A stretch of 34,507 bases of DNA from Solirubrobacterales bacterium. GTDB lineage: Bacteria > Actinomycetota > Thermoleophilia > Solirubrobacterales > 70-9. Numbering within the stretch: position 1 is the first letter of the stretch; each line of letters opens with the position of its first letter. The position numbers and the translations under genes are program-made. The notes under the pieces are model-generated. The model had not been told where the DNA came from, ran no database searches, and worked only from the letters and a program-made list of their open reading frames with translations. Below, one piece after another: positions 16,068 through 24,458 of the stretch. The DNA lies in contig JAGQUT010000021.1 in NCBI GenBank assembly GCA_020438355.1, positions 1 through 34,507 of the forward strand, given 5' to 3'.

Positions 16068-17069
16068 TCAGGATTCTACTTTCAGCGAGGTTTCAAGCGC
16101 GACCCAGACACCCTGTCTCGACTGTTCCAGCCAGAGTCGCTTGAACCGTTCGAAGAGCATCTGCCTTCGCGCACCGAAATGGACAACAGCAAGTTCAAGC
16201 CCCCGATAGGAGCCGCGGTTCGGGGCAGCCTGCACCAGGATCGGATCGAGATCGCGACTGCCTCGCCCACGTTCGATGATCGTCTGGATGTCCTCTTCCT
16301 CAAGCTCCGCAATCGCCTGCCGGGTCGGCGGGACCGAAAGATCACAGTCCCGCATCTCCCCCAGCACTTCCTGGAGCCCACGGGCCGCCCGCCGAGCCGT
16401 ATGAGCCTGCGAACCCAGGGCGTCCCCGGTCAGCTCGAGGCTGTAGCGGAGACGCTCGGCCGCGACCCTCATTCGATGCTGGGCCTGCACGCCCTCCGGC
16501 TCGAGGCTGTCGGTCGCTTCGCTTCGAAGTCGGGTGAGTCGTTTGTTGATCAGTCTGAGGACAGCCGGTGGCAGAACCTCGACCGGACGGTACTCGTCGG
16601 CGCGATCGATAATGTCGGTCTCGATCGTCGAGTCGGCGATCTCTTCGATCCGTACGCGGAAGGCCTGCATTCGGCGTCCGTGGACAATCTGGGCCAGGGC
16701 CCGGTTCGCCCGGGCCTGTTCCCGCCTGAGATTGGCAATGGCCCTGTTCAGGCCATCTGCCTCGGCTGGATCGGTTTCGGAGCTCACCAGTTCCAGCGAT
16801 GAAATAGCGACATCGATGTCGCGGCGATCACCAACCGCCTTCGAGATCCGGCGGGCTTCGGTCTTGCCTTCCCGATACTGGGCCCTGCCAAGGGCCGGGC
16901 GGAAAACCTCGAGCGCGGCCCGCAGGCGCCTTGAAGCGAGCCAGAGTTCGTTGGCCGCAGCAGGCTCCGTTACGTCGAGCACACCCTTGGAGAGCAGCGT
17001 GATCTGGGTGGCCCGTTCCTCAAGTACCTGTGCGGCCGCCAGCCTGAATCGCGAGTCCGGAGTGCTCAT
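16068..17069 (-). CDS. CHAD domain protein
   Basis: A 333-aa helical protein with the conserved basic helices of CHAD (conserved histidine alpha-helical domain). LWLASRRLRAALEVFRP lies near residue 45-60, DRRDIDVAISSLE near 83, HRMRVAAERLRYSLE near 195 and GEMRDCDLSV near 235. CHAD domains bind polyphosphate through these Lys/Arg/His faces and localise to polyphosphate granules in studied bacteria. It stands exactly between ppx and ppk1, the expected genomic context. It starts at ATG 17069 (a TTG immediately before it is a less likely start) and ends 4 bases before ppk1. It probably tethers or organises polyphosphate with the two enzymes. Confidence 0.92.
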   Translation of the reverse strand: MSTPDSRFRLAAAQVLEERATQITLLSKGVLDVTEPAAANELWLASRRLRAALEVFRPALGRAQYREGKTEARRISKAVGDRRDIDVAISSLELVSSETDPAEADGLNRAIANLRREQARANRALAQIVHGRRMQAFRVRIEEIADSTIETDIIDRADEYRPVEVLPPAVLRLINKRLTRLRSEATDSLEPEGVQAQHRMRVAAERLRYSLELTGDALGSQAHTARRAARGLQEVLGEMRDCDLSVPPTRQAIAELEEEDIQTIIERGRGSRDLDPILVQAAPNRGSYRGLELAVVHFGARRQMLFERFKRLWLEQSRQGVWVALETSLKVES

Positions 17070-17098
17070 CAACGGGAACCCTACTCGCGGACTGGTAC

Positions 17099-18007
17099 TC
17101 AGCCGGGCGTCAGGGCTGGTTCTGAAACGTCGATTCCGCCGTTCAGCATGTCGAGGACTATGCCTTCGCGGATGCCACCCTTGCCTATCTGCAGCTCCTG
17201 ACCAAGAAGTTCCGAGACCTTCTCCAGGATCAACACCCCGGTCGGCAGCATCCTCACCCGGACCGGGTCCAGCTCGAACTGGCGGCCGACCTCCACGGCG
17301 TCATCACCACTGAGCACCCTGATGCTTCGCTCCATGGTCTCGTACTCGAGCCGCGCCCCGACGATCTTTCTCAGGGAGGTCGCCGACCCGCCGACCGCCA
17401 CGGCCTGTTCCGGCCGGGTGATCTGAACCTCCGCGAACTCCTCGTCGATCCGGTCACGGATTCGGCGGATCTCGGACGCAGACGGCGGATCGGAGGTGAT
17501 CAGTTCGTCGGCCAGCTGGCCGGAGCCGATCGGCCAGGAGCGAACCTGCTCAACGCCACCATCGACAGTCCCGATGATGATCTCGGTGGAACCGCCACCG
17601 ACGTCAACCACCGCGACACGACCGTCAACCCGGTATCCGAGTGCCTTGGTTGCCCCAAGAAAGGCAAGCCGGCCTTCCTCGTTCTCGCTGACGACGCTGA
17701 TCGGGATTCCGGCTGCTTCTGAAATCGCATCTGCCGCCTCCTTGCCGTTGGGGGCGTCTCGCAGGGCGGCGGTCGCTACTGCACGAAAGCCTTCGGCGCC
17801 CAGTTCGCGAGCCATCCTGACCTGGGTCTCAACAACCTCGGCCACCTCGGCGATCTTTTCCTCCGGAATCGAACCGTCTGAGGTGCGGGCCTGACCGATC
17901 CTCGTATAGGCCCTCTGCTCCATGACCTTCTTGAGCTTGCCCTCGTCGGGCTCGGCGACCAGGATCCTGGTTGTGTTTGAACCGATATCTATCGCTGCAC
18001 AGAGCAT
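17099..18007 (-). CDS. ppx: Exopolyphosphatase (Ppx/GppA family, short form)
   Basis: A 302-aa ASKHA-fold phosphatase starting at ATG 18007 (MLCAAIDIGSNTTRILVAE). Both phosphate-binding loops are intact: DIGSNT at residues 7-12 and DVGGGSTE at 135-142. The catalytic glutamate region SENEEGRLAF is near 107-116. It lacks the C-terminal HD-like domain of E. coli PPX, as do short actinobacterial forms. It cleaves terminal phosphate from polyphosphate or the gamma/5' phosphate of pppGpp; the neighbouring ppk1 and CHAD genes favour polyphosphate. The frame is open upstream to 18106 but reaches into pstB and has no family similarity there; TTG at 18016 is possible. It lies 82 bases after pstB. Compare the degenerate paralog at 26792-27691. 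Confidence 0.93.
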   Translation of the reverse strand: MLCAAIDIGSNTTRILVAEPDEGKLKKVMEQRAYTRIGQARTSDGSIPEEKIAEVAEVVETQVRMARELGAEGFRAVATAALRDAPNGKEAADAISEAAGIPISVVSENEEGRLAFLGATKALGYRVDGRVAVVDVGGGSTEIIIGTVDGGVEQVRSWPIGSGQLADELITSDPPSASEIRRIRDRIDEEFAEVQITRPEQAVAVGGSATSLRKIVGARLEYETMERSIRVLSGDDAVEVGRQFELDPVRVRMLPTGVLILEKVSELLGQELQIGKGGIREGIVLDMLNGGIDVSEPALTPG

Positions 18008-18089
18008 GGGCTTCAAGTACCCATTTTGGTGATTCCGTCGGACCTTTCCGAATTCGGACCGGGCATCCGCCGACCGGACGCGAAGCAGA

Positions 18090-18950
18090 TCAGCCGAAAC
18101 GGCCACTCACGTAGTCCTCGGTCTCCTTGAGCGAGGGGTTCGAGAAGATCTTCTCCGTGTCATCGATCTCGATCAGCACACCCGGGTCCCCGCTTTTCTC
18201 GATGTTGAAGAAGCCGGTGTAATCACTGGCTCGCGCGGCCTGCTGCATGTTGTGGGTGACGATCACGATCGTGAAGCGCTTCTTCAGCTCGTTGATCAGG
18301 TCCTCGATCGCGAGGGTTGCGATCGGGTCCAGGGCCGAGCAGGGCTCGTCCATCAGCAGGACCTCGGGTTCGATCGCGGTCGCGCGAGCGATGCAGAGCC
18401 GCTGCTGCTGACCGCCGGAGAGGCCGCTGGCCGGCTTGTTGAGTCGGTCCTTCACCTCTTCCCAGAGGTGGGCCCCACGGAGGGACTTCTCGACGATCGT
18501 GTCCATCTCGACCTTCTTCATCTTCTTGCGATTCAGACGGAGCCCGGCTGCGGTGTTCTCGTAAATCGACATCGTCGGGAACGGATTCGGCTGCTGGAAC
18601 ACCATCCCGATCTGCTGACGGACAAGCACCGGGTCCATCGAGGGCGCGTAGATGTCGGTCCCGTCGAGGAGCACCTTTCCCTCGACGTGAGCACCGTCTA
18701 TCAGTTCATGCATGCGGTTCAGGGAGCGCAGAAAAGTTGACTTGCCGCAGCCCGAGGATCCGATCAGAGCGGTTACCTTGTTCGGCTGGATGCTGACCGT
18801 GACGTCGCGCACCGCCAGGAAATCGCCGTAGTAGATGTTGAGCTTCTCGGCATCGATCCGCTTGGCCTGCGCATGAACCTGCCTCGCCTCCGCAGAGGGC
18901 TTCGGCGGTTCCAGGATGGCATCTGAGGACCCGGCCTCTACGTCGGCCAT
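18090..18950 (-). CDS. pstB: Phosphate ABC transporter ATP-binding protein
   Basis: A 286-aa ATPase. Walker [10 protein letters not shown], the Q-loop in [11 protein letters not shown], signature LSGGQQQRL, Walker [13 protein letters not shown] and the H-loop VTHNMQQA are in order. The [11 protein letters not shown] segment and the C-terminal [12 protein letters not shown] end are PstB hallmarks. It energises PstCA for high-affinity phosphate import. Two starts are possible. ATG 18983 overlaps the pstA stop as ATGA. ATG 18950 has AAGGAG at a 6-nt spacing, the stronger ribosome site, and is chosen here. The N-terminal 30 residues before the ABC core are hydrophilic and not conserved in the family. 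It is the last gene of the pstSCAB set. Confidence 0.96.
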   Translation of the reverse strand: MADVEAGSSDAILEPPKPSAEARQVHAQAKRIDAEKLNIYYGDFLAVRDVTVSIQPNKVTALIGSSGCGKSTFLRSLNRMHELIDGAHVEGKVLLDGTDIYAPSMDPVLVRQQIGMVFQQPNPFPTMSIYENTAAGLRLNRKKMKKVEMDTIVEKSLRGAHLWEEVKDRLNKPASGLSGGQQQRLCIARATAIEPEVLLMDEPCSALDPIATLAIEDLINELKKRFTIVIVTHNMQQAARASDYTGFFNIEKSGDPGVLIEIDDTEKIFSNPSLKETEDYVSGRFG

Positions 18951-18979
18951 TTCGATCTCCTTCTTGGTGTTGGTCAGAT

Positions 18980-20035
18980 TCATCGGCGGATCTCCACGCC
19001 GTACCGTCGAGCGATGAGCCGTGCTGCGAGGAACAGCACCATCACGATCACGATCAGCAAGAGTGCTCCGGCCCATGCACGCTCGATGTACGGCTCCGGA
19101 GGAACACCGGGAAACTTGTACTGCTGGTAGACGTAGACCGGAAGGTTAGCCATCCGTCCGTCGAACGGATTCAGGTTGGTCGAGGTGGTCGATCCGGTCG
19201 TGATCAAGAGAGGTGCCGTTTCGCCGATGACCCGCGCGACGGCGAGCATGACGCCGGTAACGATTCCCGCGAGGGCCGTTGGAAGCACAACTCGCAGGAC
19301 AGTCAGCCACTTCGGCACTCCGAGCGCATATGAGGCCTCACGTAAAGCATTCGGGACCACCCGCAGCATCTCCTCGGCCGAGCGGATCACGATCGGGATC
19401 ATCAGGACTGCCAGGGCGACCGAACCCATCACCCCGAGTCGAATGCCCGGACCGAAGAAGATGGCGAACAGAGCGAAAGCGAAAAGACCCGCCACGATTG
19501 AGGGGATGCCCATCATGACGTCAACGAAGAACGTGATCGAACGCTTCAGCCGTCCCTTCCCGTACTCCACCAGGTAGATCGCTGCGAGCACCCCGACCGG
19601 AACCGCAGCGACCGTAGCGACGGCGGTGATGATGAACGTTCCGAGCGCGGCGTGAAGAGCGCCACCACCTTCCGCCAGTACTCCTCTCATCGAGCTGGTC
19701 AGGAACTCGGAGTCGAACCTCGCCAGGCCCTTCGAAACCACCGTGTAGATCAGGGATAGAAGCGGCACCATGGCGAGAACGAAGACCTCCATGATTGCCA
19801 CCGACATCACACGATCCAGGGCTCGGCGACGACCTTCGACTGCCAGTGACCAGACGGTGATCCCGGCCAGGCCGATCAGGCCGGTGAACAGCAGCCATAC
19901 GAACGGGCTGAGCCCCAGAGCGAGACTGATCAGGGCAGAAGCGATCGCGGAAGCCGCGAAAACGATCAAGGTCGCCCGCCGGGGCAGGACACCGGAGTTG
20001 TCCCCCAGCGGTACGGACACGGCGCTACCGCTCAC
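18980..20035 (-). CDS. pstA: Phosphate ABC transporter permease PstA
   Basis: A 351-aa membrane protein with a longer N-terminus than typical PstA, containing two extra hydrophobic segments before the family core. The core runs from [21 protein letters not shown] through the permease loop [19 protein letters not shown] (the EAA-type ATPase contact) and ends with the [13 protein letters not shown] helix. The start is placed at GTG 20035, which has GGGAGG 6 nt upstream, inside the end of pstC. An ATG at 20071 in the same frame lacks a good ribosome site. PstA and PstC form the membrane channel. It overlaps pstC by 11 bases and pstB by up to 4, depending on the pstB start. Confidence 0.93.
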   Translation of the reverse strand: MSGSAVSVPLGDNSGVLPRRATLIVFAASAIASALISLALGLSPFVWLLFTGLIGLAGITVWSLAVEGRRRALDRVMSVAIMEVFVLAMVPLLSLIYTVVSKGLARFDSEFLTSSMRGVLAEGGGALHAALGTFIITAVATVAAVPVGVLAAIYLVEYGKGRLKRSITFFVDVMMGIPSIVAGLFAFALFAIFFGPGIRLGVMGSVALAVLMIPIVIRSAEEMLRVVPNALREASYALGVPKWLTVLRVVLPTALAGIVTGVMLAVARVIGETAPLLITTGSTTSTNLNPFDGRMANLPVYVYQQYKFPGVPPEPYIERAWAGALLLIVIVMVLFLAARLIARRYGVEIRR

Positions 20036-20978
20036 CGGAGGCCTCCCTTCTGCTGATGATCGCGCGGGCAACCATGTTGACCGCCAGCGTTATTGCGAAC
20101 AGGACAAGGCCTGTGGCGATCAGGACGTTCACATCCAGACCGGAAGACTCCGGGAACTGGAGGGCAATGTTCGCGGCGATAGTGGAGGGGTTCTCGGAGC
20201 TGATCAGGTTGAAGGTGACGATCCCCGAAACCGAGAGGATGATGGTGACCGCCATGGTCTCCCCCAGGGCCCGGCCAAGACCGAGCATCGAACCTGCCAC
20301 TACGGCACTGCGACCAAACGGAAGCACGACCATGCGAATCATCTCCCAGCGGGTTGCTCCCAACGCGAGCGCACTTTCCTGGAGACCCTTGGGAGTCTGC
20401 TGGAAAACCTCGCGGGCGACCGCACTGACGATCGGCAGGATCATCAACGCCAGGACCATTCCGGCGACGAGCATGGTGCGACCTGTGGTGGAGGCGGGTC
20501 CTTCAAAAAGGGGGATGAACCCGAGGTTGTCCGCCAGCCACTGGGTGACCGGAACCGAAGCCGGGCCGAGGACAGCGATTCCCCAGATTCCGTAGATGAT
20601 GCTGGGAATGGCGGCGAGGAGGTCAACCAGGTACGAGACCGACATCGAGATCGCTTTCGGAGCGAGATGGCTCGTGAATAACGCCACGGCGACCGCCATC
20701 GGCACAGCGATCACGATCGCGATGGCCGACGAAATGAGGGTGCCGAAGACCAGCGGCCAGATGTATTTGACGAGGTTCTCGCCGTTCGGAAGGTCTGCGA
20801 CCGGCGCCGTTATCGCCGGCCACGCCTCGCTGAGGAGAAAGATCGCGACTCCTGCGAGTACGACCAGGATCGTCAGGCCCGCGGCAGTGGCCAAACCTGA
20901 AAAAGCCCGGTCACCAAATCTGGTGTGGGCTTTGCCTGCCTTGGGTTCTTCGGGGGTTGAGAGAGTTCCTGCGTTCAA
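20025..20978 (-). CDS. pstC: Phosphate ABC transporter permease PstC
   Basis: A 317-aa protein with six main helices. After a 25-residue polar N-terminus comes LTILVVLAGVAIFLLSEAWPAI. The PstC region PLVFGTLISSAIAIVIAVPMAVAVALF, the loop LQESALALGATRWEMIRMVVLP that contacts PstB, and GRALGETMAVTIILS are all family hallmarks. The start is TTG 20978, preceded by AGGA at about 8 nt; no ATG is available. It overlaps pstA by 11 bases. Between pstS and pstC lies a 14-bp perfect hairpin (21012-21048), which may set the ratio of binding protein to permease. Confidence 0.95.
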   Translation of the reverse strand: MNAGTLSTPEEPKAGKAHTRFGDRAFSGLATAAGLTILVVLAGVAIFLLSEAWPAITAPVADLPNGENLVKYIWPLVFGTLISSAIAIVIAVPMAVAVALFTSHLAPKAISMSVSYLVDLLAAIPSIIYGIWGIAVLGPASVPVTQWLADNLGFIPLFEGPASTTGRTMLVAGMVLALMILPIVSAVAREVFQQTPKGLQESALALGATRWEMIRMVVLPFGRSAVVAGSMLGLGRALGETMAVTIILSVSGIVTFNLISSENPSTIAANIALQFPESSGLDVNVLIATGLVLFAITLAVNMVARAIISRREASGER

Positions 20979-21011
20979 TTCTTTTCCTGCCTTGGAAGCG
21001 GACCGGGCTGC

Positions 21012-21048
21012 GGGTCCCGTGGCGGCCTATGCCTCCGCCACGGGACCC
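21012..21048 (-). repeat. 14-bp perfect hairpin between pstS and pstC
   Basis: GGGTCCCGTGGCGG at 21012-21025 is followed by a 9-nt loop and its exact inverse complement at 21035-21048. It lies 20 bases after the pstS stop (21069) and 33 before the pstC start. There is no U-tract, so partial termination or mRNA-end protection is more likely than full termination. Such hairpins after periplasmic-binding-protein genes commonly let the binding protein be made in excess over the permeases. Confidence 0.8.
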
Positions 21049-21068
21049 CGCCCTCTGAGCATTGCTGC

Positions 21069-22157
21069 CTAGCTGGTCTGGATTGCCTCCACAGCGGGGG
21101 TGATCTGCTGCCGCAGCGAGTCCGGGATCGGCGCGGTGCCGGCGTTCTCGGCGCCAGCCTGCTGACCTTCCTCGGAGATGATGAAGCTGTAGAAAGCCTT
21201 CACCAGCTTGGCCTCTTCCGCACTGTCGTACGTTGTGCAGGCCATCTCGTAGGAGACGAGCGAGATCGGGTAGAGACCCGCGGCGGACGAGGTCCGGTCG
21301 AGGTCGTACGCGAAGACGAACTTGCCTTCTCCGCCCATCCTCTTCGAAGCCTCGAAGATCTTCACCGCGGCTTCAGGCGACGGAGCGACGTACTCGGAAC
21401 CGACCTTGACGTTGACGGTGTTCAGGTCACCGACCTGGCTGAGGTCCGCGTAACCGATCGTTCCGCTGCCGGAATTGATCGCACTGATCACACCAGAGGT
21501 ACCGTTCGCAGCCTCACCGCTGTTGATCGGCCAGTTGCCATCCGGCTCGTAGGTCCAATCCTGGGGGGCGGCCTGCGAGAGGTAGTCGGTGAAGTTCTCG
21601 GTCGTGCCCGACTCATCGGAACGATGGACCACCACGATGTCCTGATCCGGAAGATCAGCATCGGGGTTGTCAGCGGCGATTGCCGGATCGTTCCAGTTTG
21701 TGATCTTGCCCGAGAAGATCTGGGCCATCACCGAGGCAGAGAGATTCAGTTCTTCAACACCGTCGATGTTGTAGGCAACCGCGATCGGAGCGATGTAGAC
21801 CGGGATCTCGATGTACTCGCCTGGGGCGCAGCGCTTCGCGACGTCGGCAAGCTCTGTCTCGTCCATTGCGGAGTCGGTACCGCCAAACGAAGTTCCGCCC
21901 GCGATGAACTGTTCACGTCCACCACCTGACCCGACCGGGTCGTAGGAGATGTTCGCATCCGGGTTGTCCTCCTGGAAAGCGACGATCCAGGCGTTCATCG
22001 CAGCCTCCTGCGAGCTGGCGCCAGCGCCGGCAATTTCGCCGGAAACGGCATCGCCGCTCGAGCTGCTGCCACTGTCGTCACTACTTCCGCAGGCGGCCAC
22101 ACCAAGAGCAAGTGCCAGGGTGAGGGGAACCGCGACGAGCCACTTCTTCAACTTCAA
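21069..22157 (-). CDS. pstS: Phosphate-binding lipoprotein PstS
   Basis: A 362-aa secreted protein. The signal peptide MKLKKWLVAVPLTLALALG ends in the lipobox GVAAC with lipidated C23, followed by a Ser/Asp-rich linker (24-36). PstS motifs follow: GAGASSQ (phosphate contact), a second site GSGGGREQFIAG with GTDSAM, and VVHRSDESGTTENF containing the Arg-Asp-Ser phosphate contacts. The rest has the type II binding-protein fold. It is membrane-anchored and hands phosphate to PstCAB. The start is TTG 22157 with GGAGGA 5 nt upstream, an optimal ribosome site that offsets the weak codon. Two TTCACA units lie 90-104 bases upstream. It is probably the first strongly expressed gene of pstSCAB under phosphate limitation. 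Confidence 0.96.
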   Translation of the reverse strand: MKLKKWLVAVPLTLALALGVAACGSSDDSGSSSSGDAVSGEIAGAGASSQEAAMNAWIVAFQEDNPDANISYDPVGSGGGREQFIAGGTSFGGTDSAMDETELADVAKRCAPGEYIEIPVYIAPIAVAYNIDGVEELNLSASVMAQIFSGKITNWNDPAIAADNPDADLPDQDIVVVHRSDESGTTENFTDYLSQAAPQDWTYEPDGNWPINSGEAANGTSGVISAINSGSGTIGYADLSQVGDLNTVNVKVGSEYVAPSPEAAVKIFEASKRMGGEGKFVFAYDLDRTSSAAGLYPISLVSYEMACTTYDSAEEAKLVKAFYSFIISEEGQQAGAENAGTAPIPDSLRQQITPAVEAIQTS

Positions 22158-22246
22158 GGTCTTCCTCCAGTACAGGTTTCTTCAGGGGAGTTGCGCCGTA
22201 ACGGAAACCAGTCAACAGCGGCAACTGCGCCACGGTGTTACTTCCC

Positions 22247-22261
22247 TGTGAAACTTGTGAA
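22247..22261 (-). promoter_or_regulatory. Candidate PHO-box-like repeat upstream of pstS
   Basis: Read on the minus strand, TTCACA occurs at 22261-22256 and again at 22252-22247. A weaker third unit (GTAACA) follows 11 nt after the second. The 9-nt period between the first two differs from the 11 nt normal for PhoB/PhoP sites, so this is less secure than the phoU site. It lies between the stand-alone winged-helix gene and pstS. Confidence 0.45.
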
Positions 22262-22275
22262 AAGAGACACGATTC

Positions 22276-22629
22276 CTAGGCCACAAGCGGCCTTGGGGAG
22301 AAGCAATAGCCGAAACCGATGTGTGTCTGGACGAAGCTCCAGTGTGGAAGCGACGCTTCGAGCTTGTGACGGAGCTTGGATACATAGACGTCAACCGACC
22401 GGTCCTGATCGGGCATCGGGCCTCCCCACACCAGCTCGTAGATCTCGTCACGGCCGACAACCTGTTCCGGCCGGCTGGCTAGTACTGCGAGCAGATGGAA
22501 CTCGCGGACGGTCAGAACCATCACCCGACCGTCAGCGAGAACGGTCCGCTGGTCCAGCCTCACTTCCAGAGGACCCGCAACCAGCACTTGCCCGGAGGAC
22601 GCGTTCAGATCGGATCCGGCCGCGTCCAT
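22276..22629 (-). CDS. Stand-alone OmpR/PhoB-type winged-helix DNA-binding protein
   Basis: A 117-aa protein made only of a Trans_reg_C winged helix: beta strands VLVAGPLEVRLDQRTVL, helix LTVREFHLLAVLASRP, the recognition helix RSVDVYVSKLRHKLE and the wing FVQTHIGFGYCFSP. There is no receiver domain, so it cannot be phosphorylated in the usual way. It is clearly paralogous to the C-terminal domain of the regulator at 23502-24296 (RSVDVFIRKLRTKLE there). ATG 22629 lies 9 bases after the phoU stop and the gene ends 118 bases before pstS, so it is co-transcribed with phoU. It may compete with or assist the full-length regulator at the PHO boxes. This pairing is inference. Confidence 0.88.
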   Translation of the reverse strand: MDAAGSDLNASSGQVLVAGPLEVRLDQRTVLADGRVMVLTVREFHLLAVLASRPEQVVGRDEIYELVWGGPMPDQDRSVDVYVSKLRHKLEASLPHWSFVQTHIGFGYCFSPRPLVA

Positions 22630-22638
22630 CGGCAGGGC

Positions 22639-23322
22639 TCAAATGGGATGCGACGCATCCTCGAACTCTCGAAAGAGCCCGGTGACCACGAACGCAACCT
22701 GTTCGCCGACGTCCACCGCGTTGTCTCCGATCCGTTCGATGGCGCGGGCCGCCAGCAGCATCGTCATGGCCCATTCGCGACGGTCATGTTCATCACCGAT
22801 CTCAAGCGCGATCGCAAAGCATTCGCGGTTCAGCTTGTCGATCAGATCGTCCTGGCGAACGAGGTCCTGGGCGGCGGTTTCGTCCCGGTCGGCAAATGCC
22901 TGCTTCGCCTGGATTATCTGAAGTCTGGCCTGAGAACCCATCTCGAGGATCCGCTGGACCATGGTCTCGTCGGCTGGTGGTTCGTGGCCGACGATCGGGA
23001 TCAGCTTGCAGATGTTCACGCACTGATCTCCCATTCGCTCCGCGTTCTTGATGATGTGGAGGAGGGCTGAAATCAGACGCAGGTCCGTCGCCACCGGGGA
23101 CTGGGTCGCGAGCAGGGTGATGAGACCCTGATGGATTTCGAGATACCGGCCGTCGATGCGGTCATCATCTGTAGCGACGAGTTCGGCAAGCTGGATGTCC
23201 TGGTGTTCGATCGCTTCCAGGGTACGGTCGAGCGCGCGCACGACAAGATCGAAGGCTCCAAGGGCCTGGGCTTCCAGGTGATCAAGCTCTTCCTGGTACT
23301 GGATTCGGATCTTGTCGCTCAC
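22639..23322 (-). CDS. phoU: Phosphate signalling regulator PhoU
   Basis: A 227-aa all-helical protein of normal PhoU length, with two PhoU repeats. The metal-binding motifs are IKNAERMGDQCVNI (about residues 91-104) and AARAIERIGDNAVDVGEQV (about 192-210). PhoU couples PstB transport state to the PhoR/PhoB-type response and keeps the regulon off when phosphate is abundant. It starts at GTG 23322 and is preceded by a promoter-like element with an 11-bp-spaced PHO box (23395-23434). The winged-helix gene follows after 9 bases. No histidine kinase, its usual partner, is encoded in this window. Confidence 0.96.
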   Translation of the reverse strand: MSDKIRIQYQEELDHLEAQALGAFDLVVRALDRTLEAIEHQDIQLAELVATDDDRIDGRYLEIHQGLITLLATQSPVATDLRLISALLHIIKNAERMGDQCVNICKLIPIVGHEPPADETMVQRILEMGSQARLQIIQAKQAFADRDETAAQDLVRQDDLIDKLNRECFAIALEIGDEHDRREWAMTMLLAARAIERIGDNAVDVGEQVAFVVTGLFREFEDASHPI

Positions 23323-23394
23323 TCACTGCCTCCGGGTTTTCCGCCACCTTCGGACGGTCTGGCTTGCGTAGCTTTCCAATGCGGTTGTCCCAGT

Positions 23395-23434
23395 TTGTTA
23401 CCCCAGCGTATCCCTGCTGTAAAAAGGTTGTGAA
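23395..23434 (-). promoter_or_regulatory. PHO box and promoter upstream of phoU
   Basis: On the minus strand TTCACA (23434-23429) and TTTACA (23423-23418) are direct repeats exactly 11 nt apart, the period of PhoB/PhoP-type sites. TTTACA also serves as a -35-like hexamer with a 17-nt spacer to TAACAA (23400-23395). The layout, with the regulator site overlapping -35, is that of an activated Pho promoter. It lies 73 bases before the phoU GTG. Confidence 0.6.
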
Positions 23435-23501
23435 CCCGTTCCGGTAAACAGGGACCGCCCCCGAAGGGCGCCCCGTGTTTGAGTGAGAGAAGGGTGCAGC
23501 G

Positions 23502-24296
23502 CTAGACCGGCACGCCGGGCGCCTCGGCGCCCGCACTTTCGGTGGCCCGGTCGGAGCCGACCTCTGCGACCGCTTCCGCGGTCGACATCGACGATTCGGC
23601 GGCAAATCTGTAGCCGACGCCGAAGTGGGTGTGGATGTAGGTGTATCCCGGTGAACGCTTTTCGAGTTTGGTCCGGAGCTTCCGGATGAAGACATCAACC
23701 GAACGGTCTCCGTGGGCCATGGCGTAGCCCCAGACCTTCTGGTAGATGGCTTCACGGTCGAGGACCCTGCCCTCGTTCTGCCCGAGCAGCTGAAGCAGCT
23801 CGAACTCGCGACGGGTCAGGTCGAGACTCTGCCCGCTGATGAACGCCTGGAACTGGTCAGGACGGATCTCGATCTCGCCGACCACCATCGGGCCTGACTC
23901 CTGCTCGGAGGAATGGCGGCGCCGGCGGCGGACGACGGACTCGATCCTGGCAATCACTTCTTCGGGATGGCAGGGCTTCGAGATCCAGTCATCGGCACCC
24001 ATCCTCAGGCCCCTGACCCGCTGCGACACGGTCGCGCCGTTCGCAGCAACCAGTACGCCAAGATCCGGGAGGAGGCCACAAACCTTCTCCAGGTACTCCC
24101 ACCCGCCCTCGCCTACGGCGTCAGGGTCGAGCAGGACCGCGTTGATCTTCATCGCGACCAGCTCCTCGGGCGGTACCGCCGAACCCAGTATCCGGTACTG
24201 CCAGCCGGCTGAATCCATACGGTTGGAGAGGACCCGGATGAAGCCGGAATCAGTGTCGATTACTGCGACCCGAAGCGGAACTCTGGGGGCGCTCAT
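23502..24296 (-). CDS. PhoB/RegX3-like response regulator with atypical receiver
   Basis: A 264-aa protein from ATG 24296 (AAAGG 6 nt upstream; the frame continues to 24347 without family similarity). The receiver spans residues 8-125: acidic pair D14/D16, phospho-acceptor D57 in LLDPD, and conserved K107 in SKP. The Thr/Ser that normally follows beta-4 is replaced by alanine (VLVAANG, A84), so its phospho-signalling is probably atypical. A winged helix at about 140-235 has the recognition helix RSVDVFIRKLRTKLE. A 30-residue low-complexity tail follows. It is upstream of phoU and pst on the same strand, so it is probably the phosphate-regulon activator. No cognate kinase is present in the window. 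Confidence 0.92.
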   Translation of the reverse strand: MSAPRVPLRVAVIDTDSGFIRVLSNRMDSAGWQYRILGSAVPPEELVAMKINAVLLDPDAVGEGGWEYLEKVCGLLPDLGVLVAANGATVSQRVRGLRMGADDWISKPCHPEEVIARIESVVRRRRRHSSEQESGPMVVGEIEIRPDQFQAFISGQSLDLTRREFELLQLLGQNEGRVLDREAIYQKVWGYAMAHGDRSVDVFIRKLRTKLEKRSPGYTYIHTHFGVGYRFAAESSMSTAEAVAEVGSDRATESAGAEAPGVPV

Positions 24297-24367
24297 TTGG
24301 ACCTTTCGATCATCTGCCGTGAAGTGTAGGGGGCCTGCGGACGCCAAGTCGCGTAAACAAGCGGTTT

Positions 24368-24384
24368 TTCACAACTCATTCACA
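24368..24384 (+). promoter_or_regulatory. PHO box in the divergent region upstream of the 82-aa membrane protein
   Basis: Two perfect TTCACA units at 24368-24373 and 24379-24384 are 11 nt apart, the same unit as at phoU. They lie between the minus-strand response regulator gene (72 bases from its ATG) and the plus-strand small membrane protein (75 bases from its GTG). The orientation of the unit fits the plus-strand gene; autoregulation of the regulator is the alternative. A TACGAT -10-like hexamer is at 24424-24429. Confidence 0.55.
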
Positions 24385-24458
24385 AGCGCACAGGACACGA
24401 AAGGGGGCAAGAGCGCCGCAACCTACGATCCGCCCTTGAATCCGATACCGTTCGGCAC

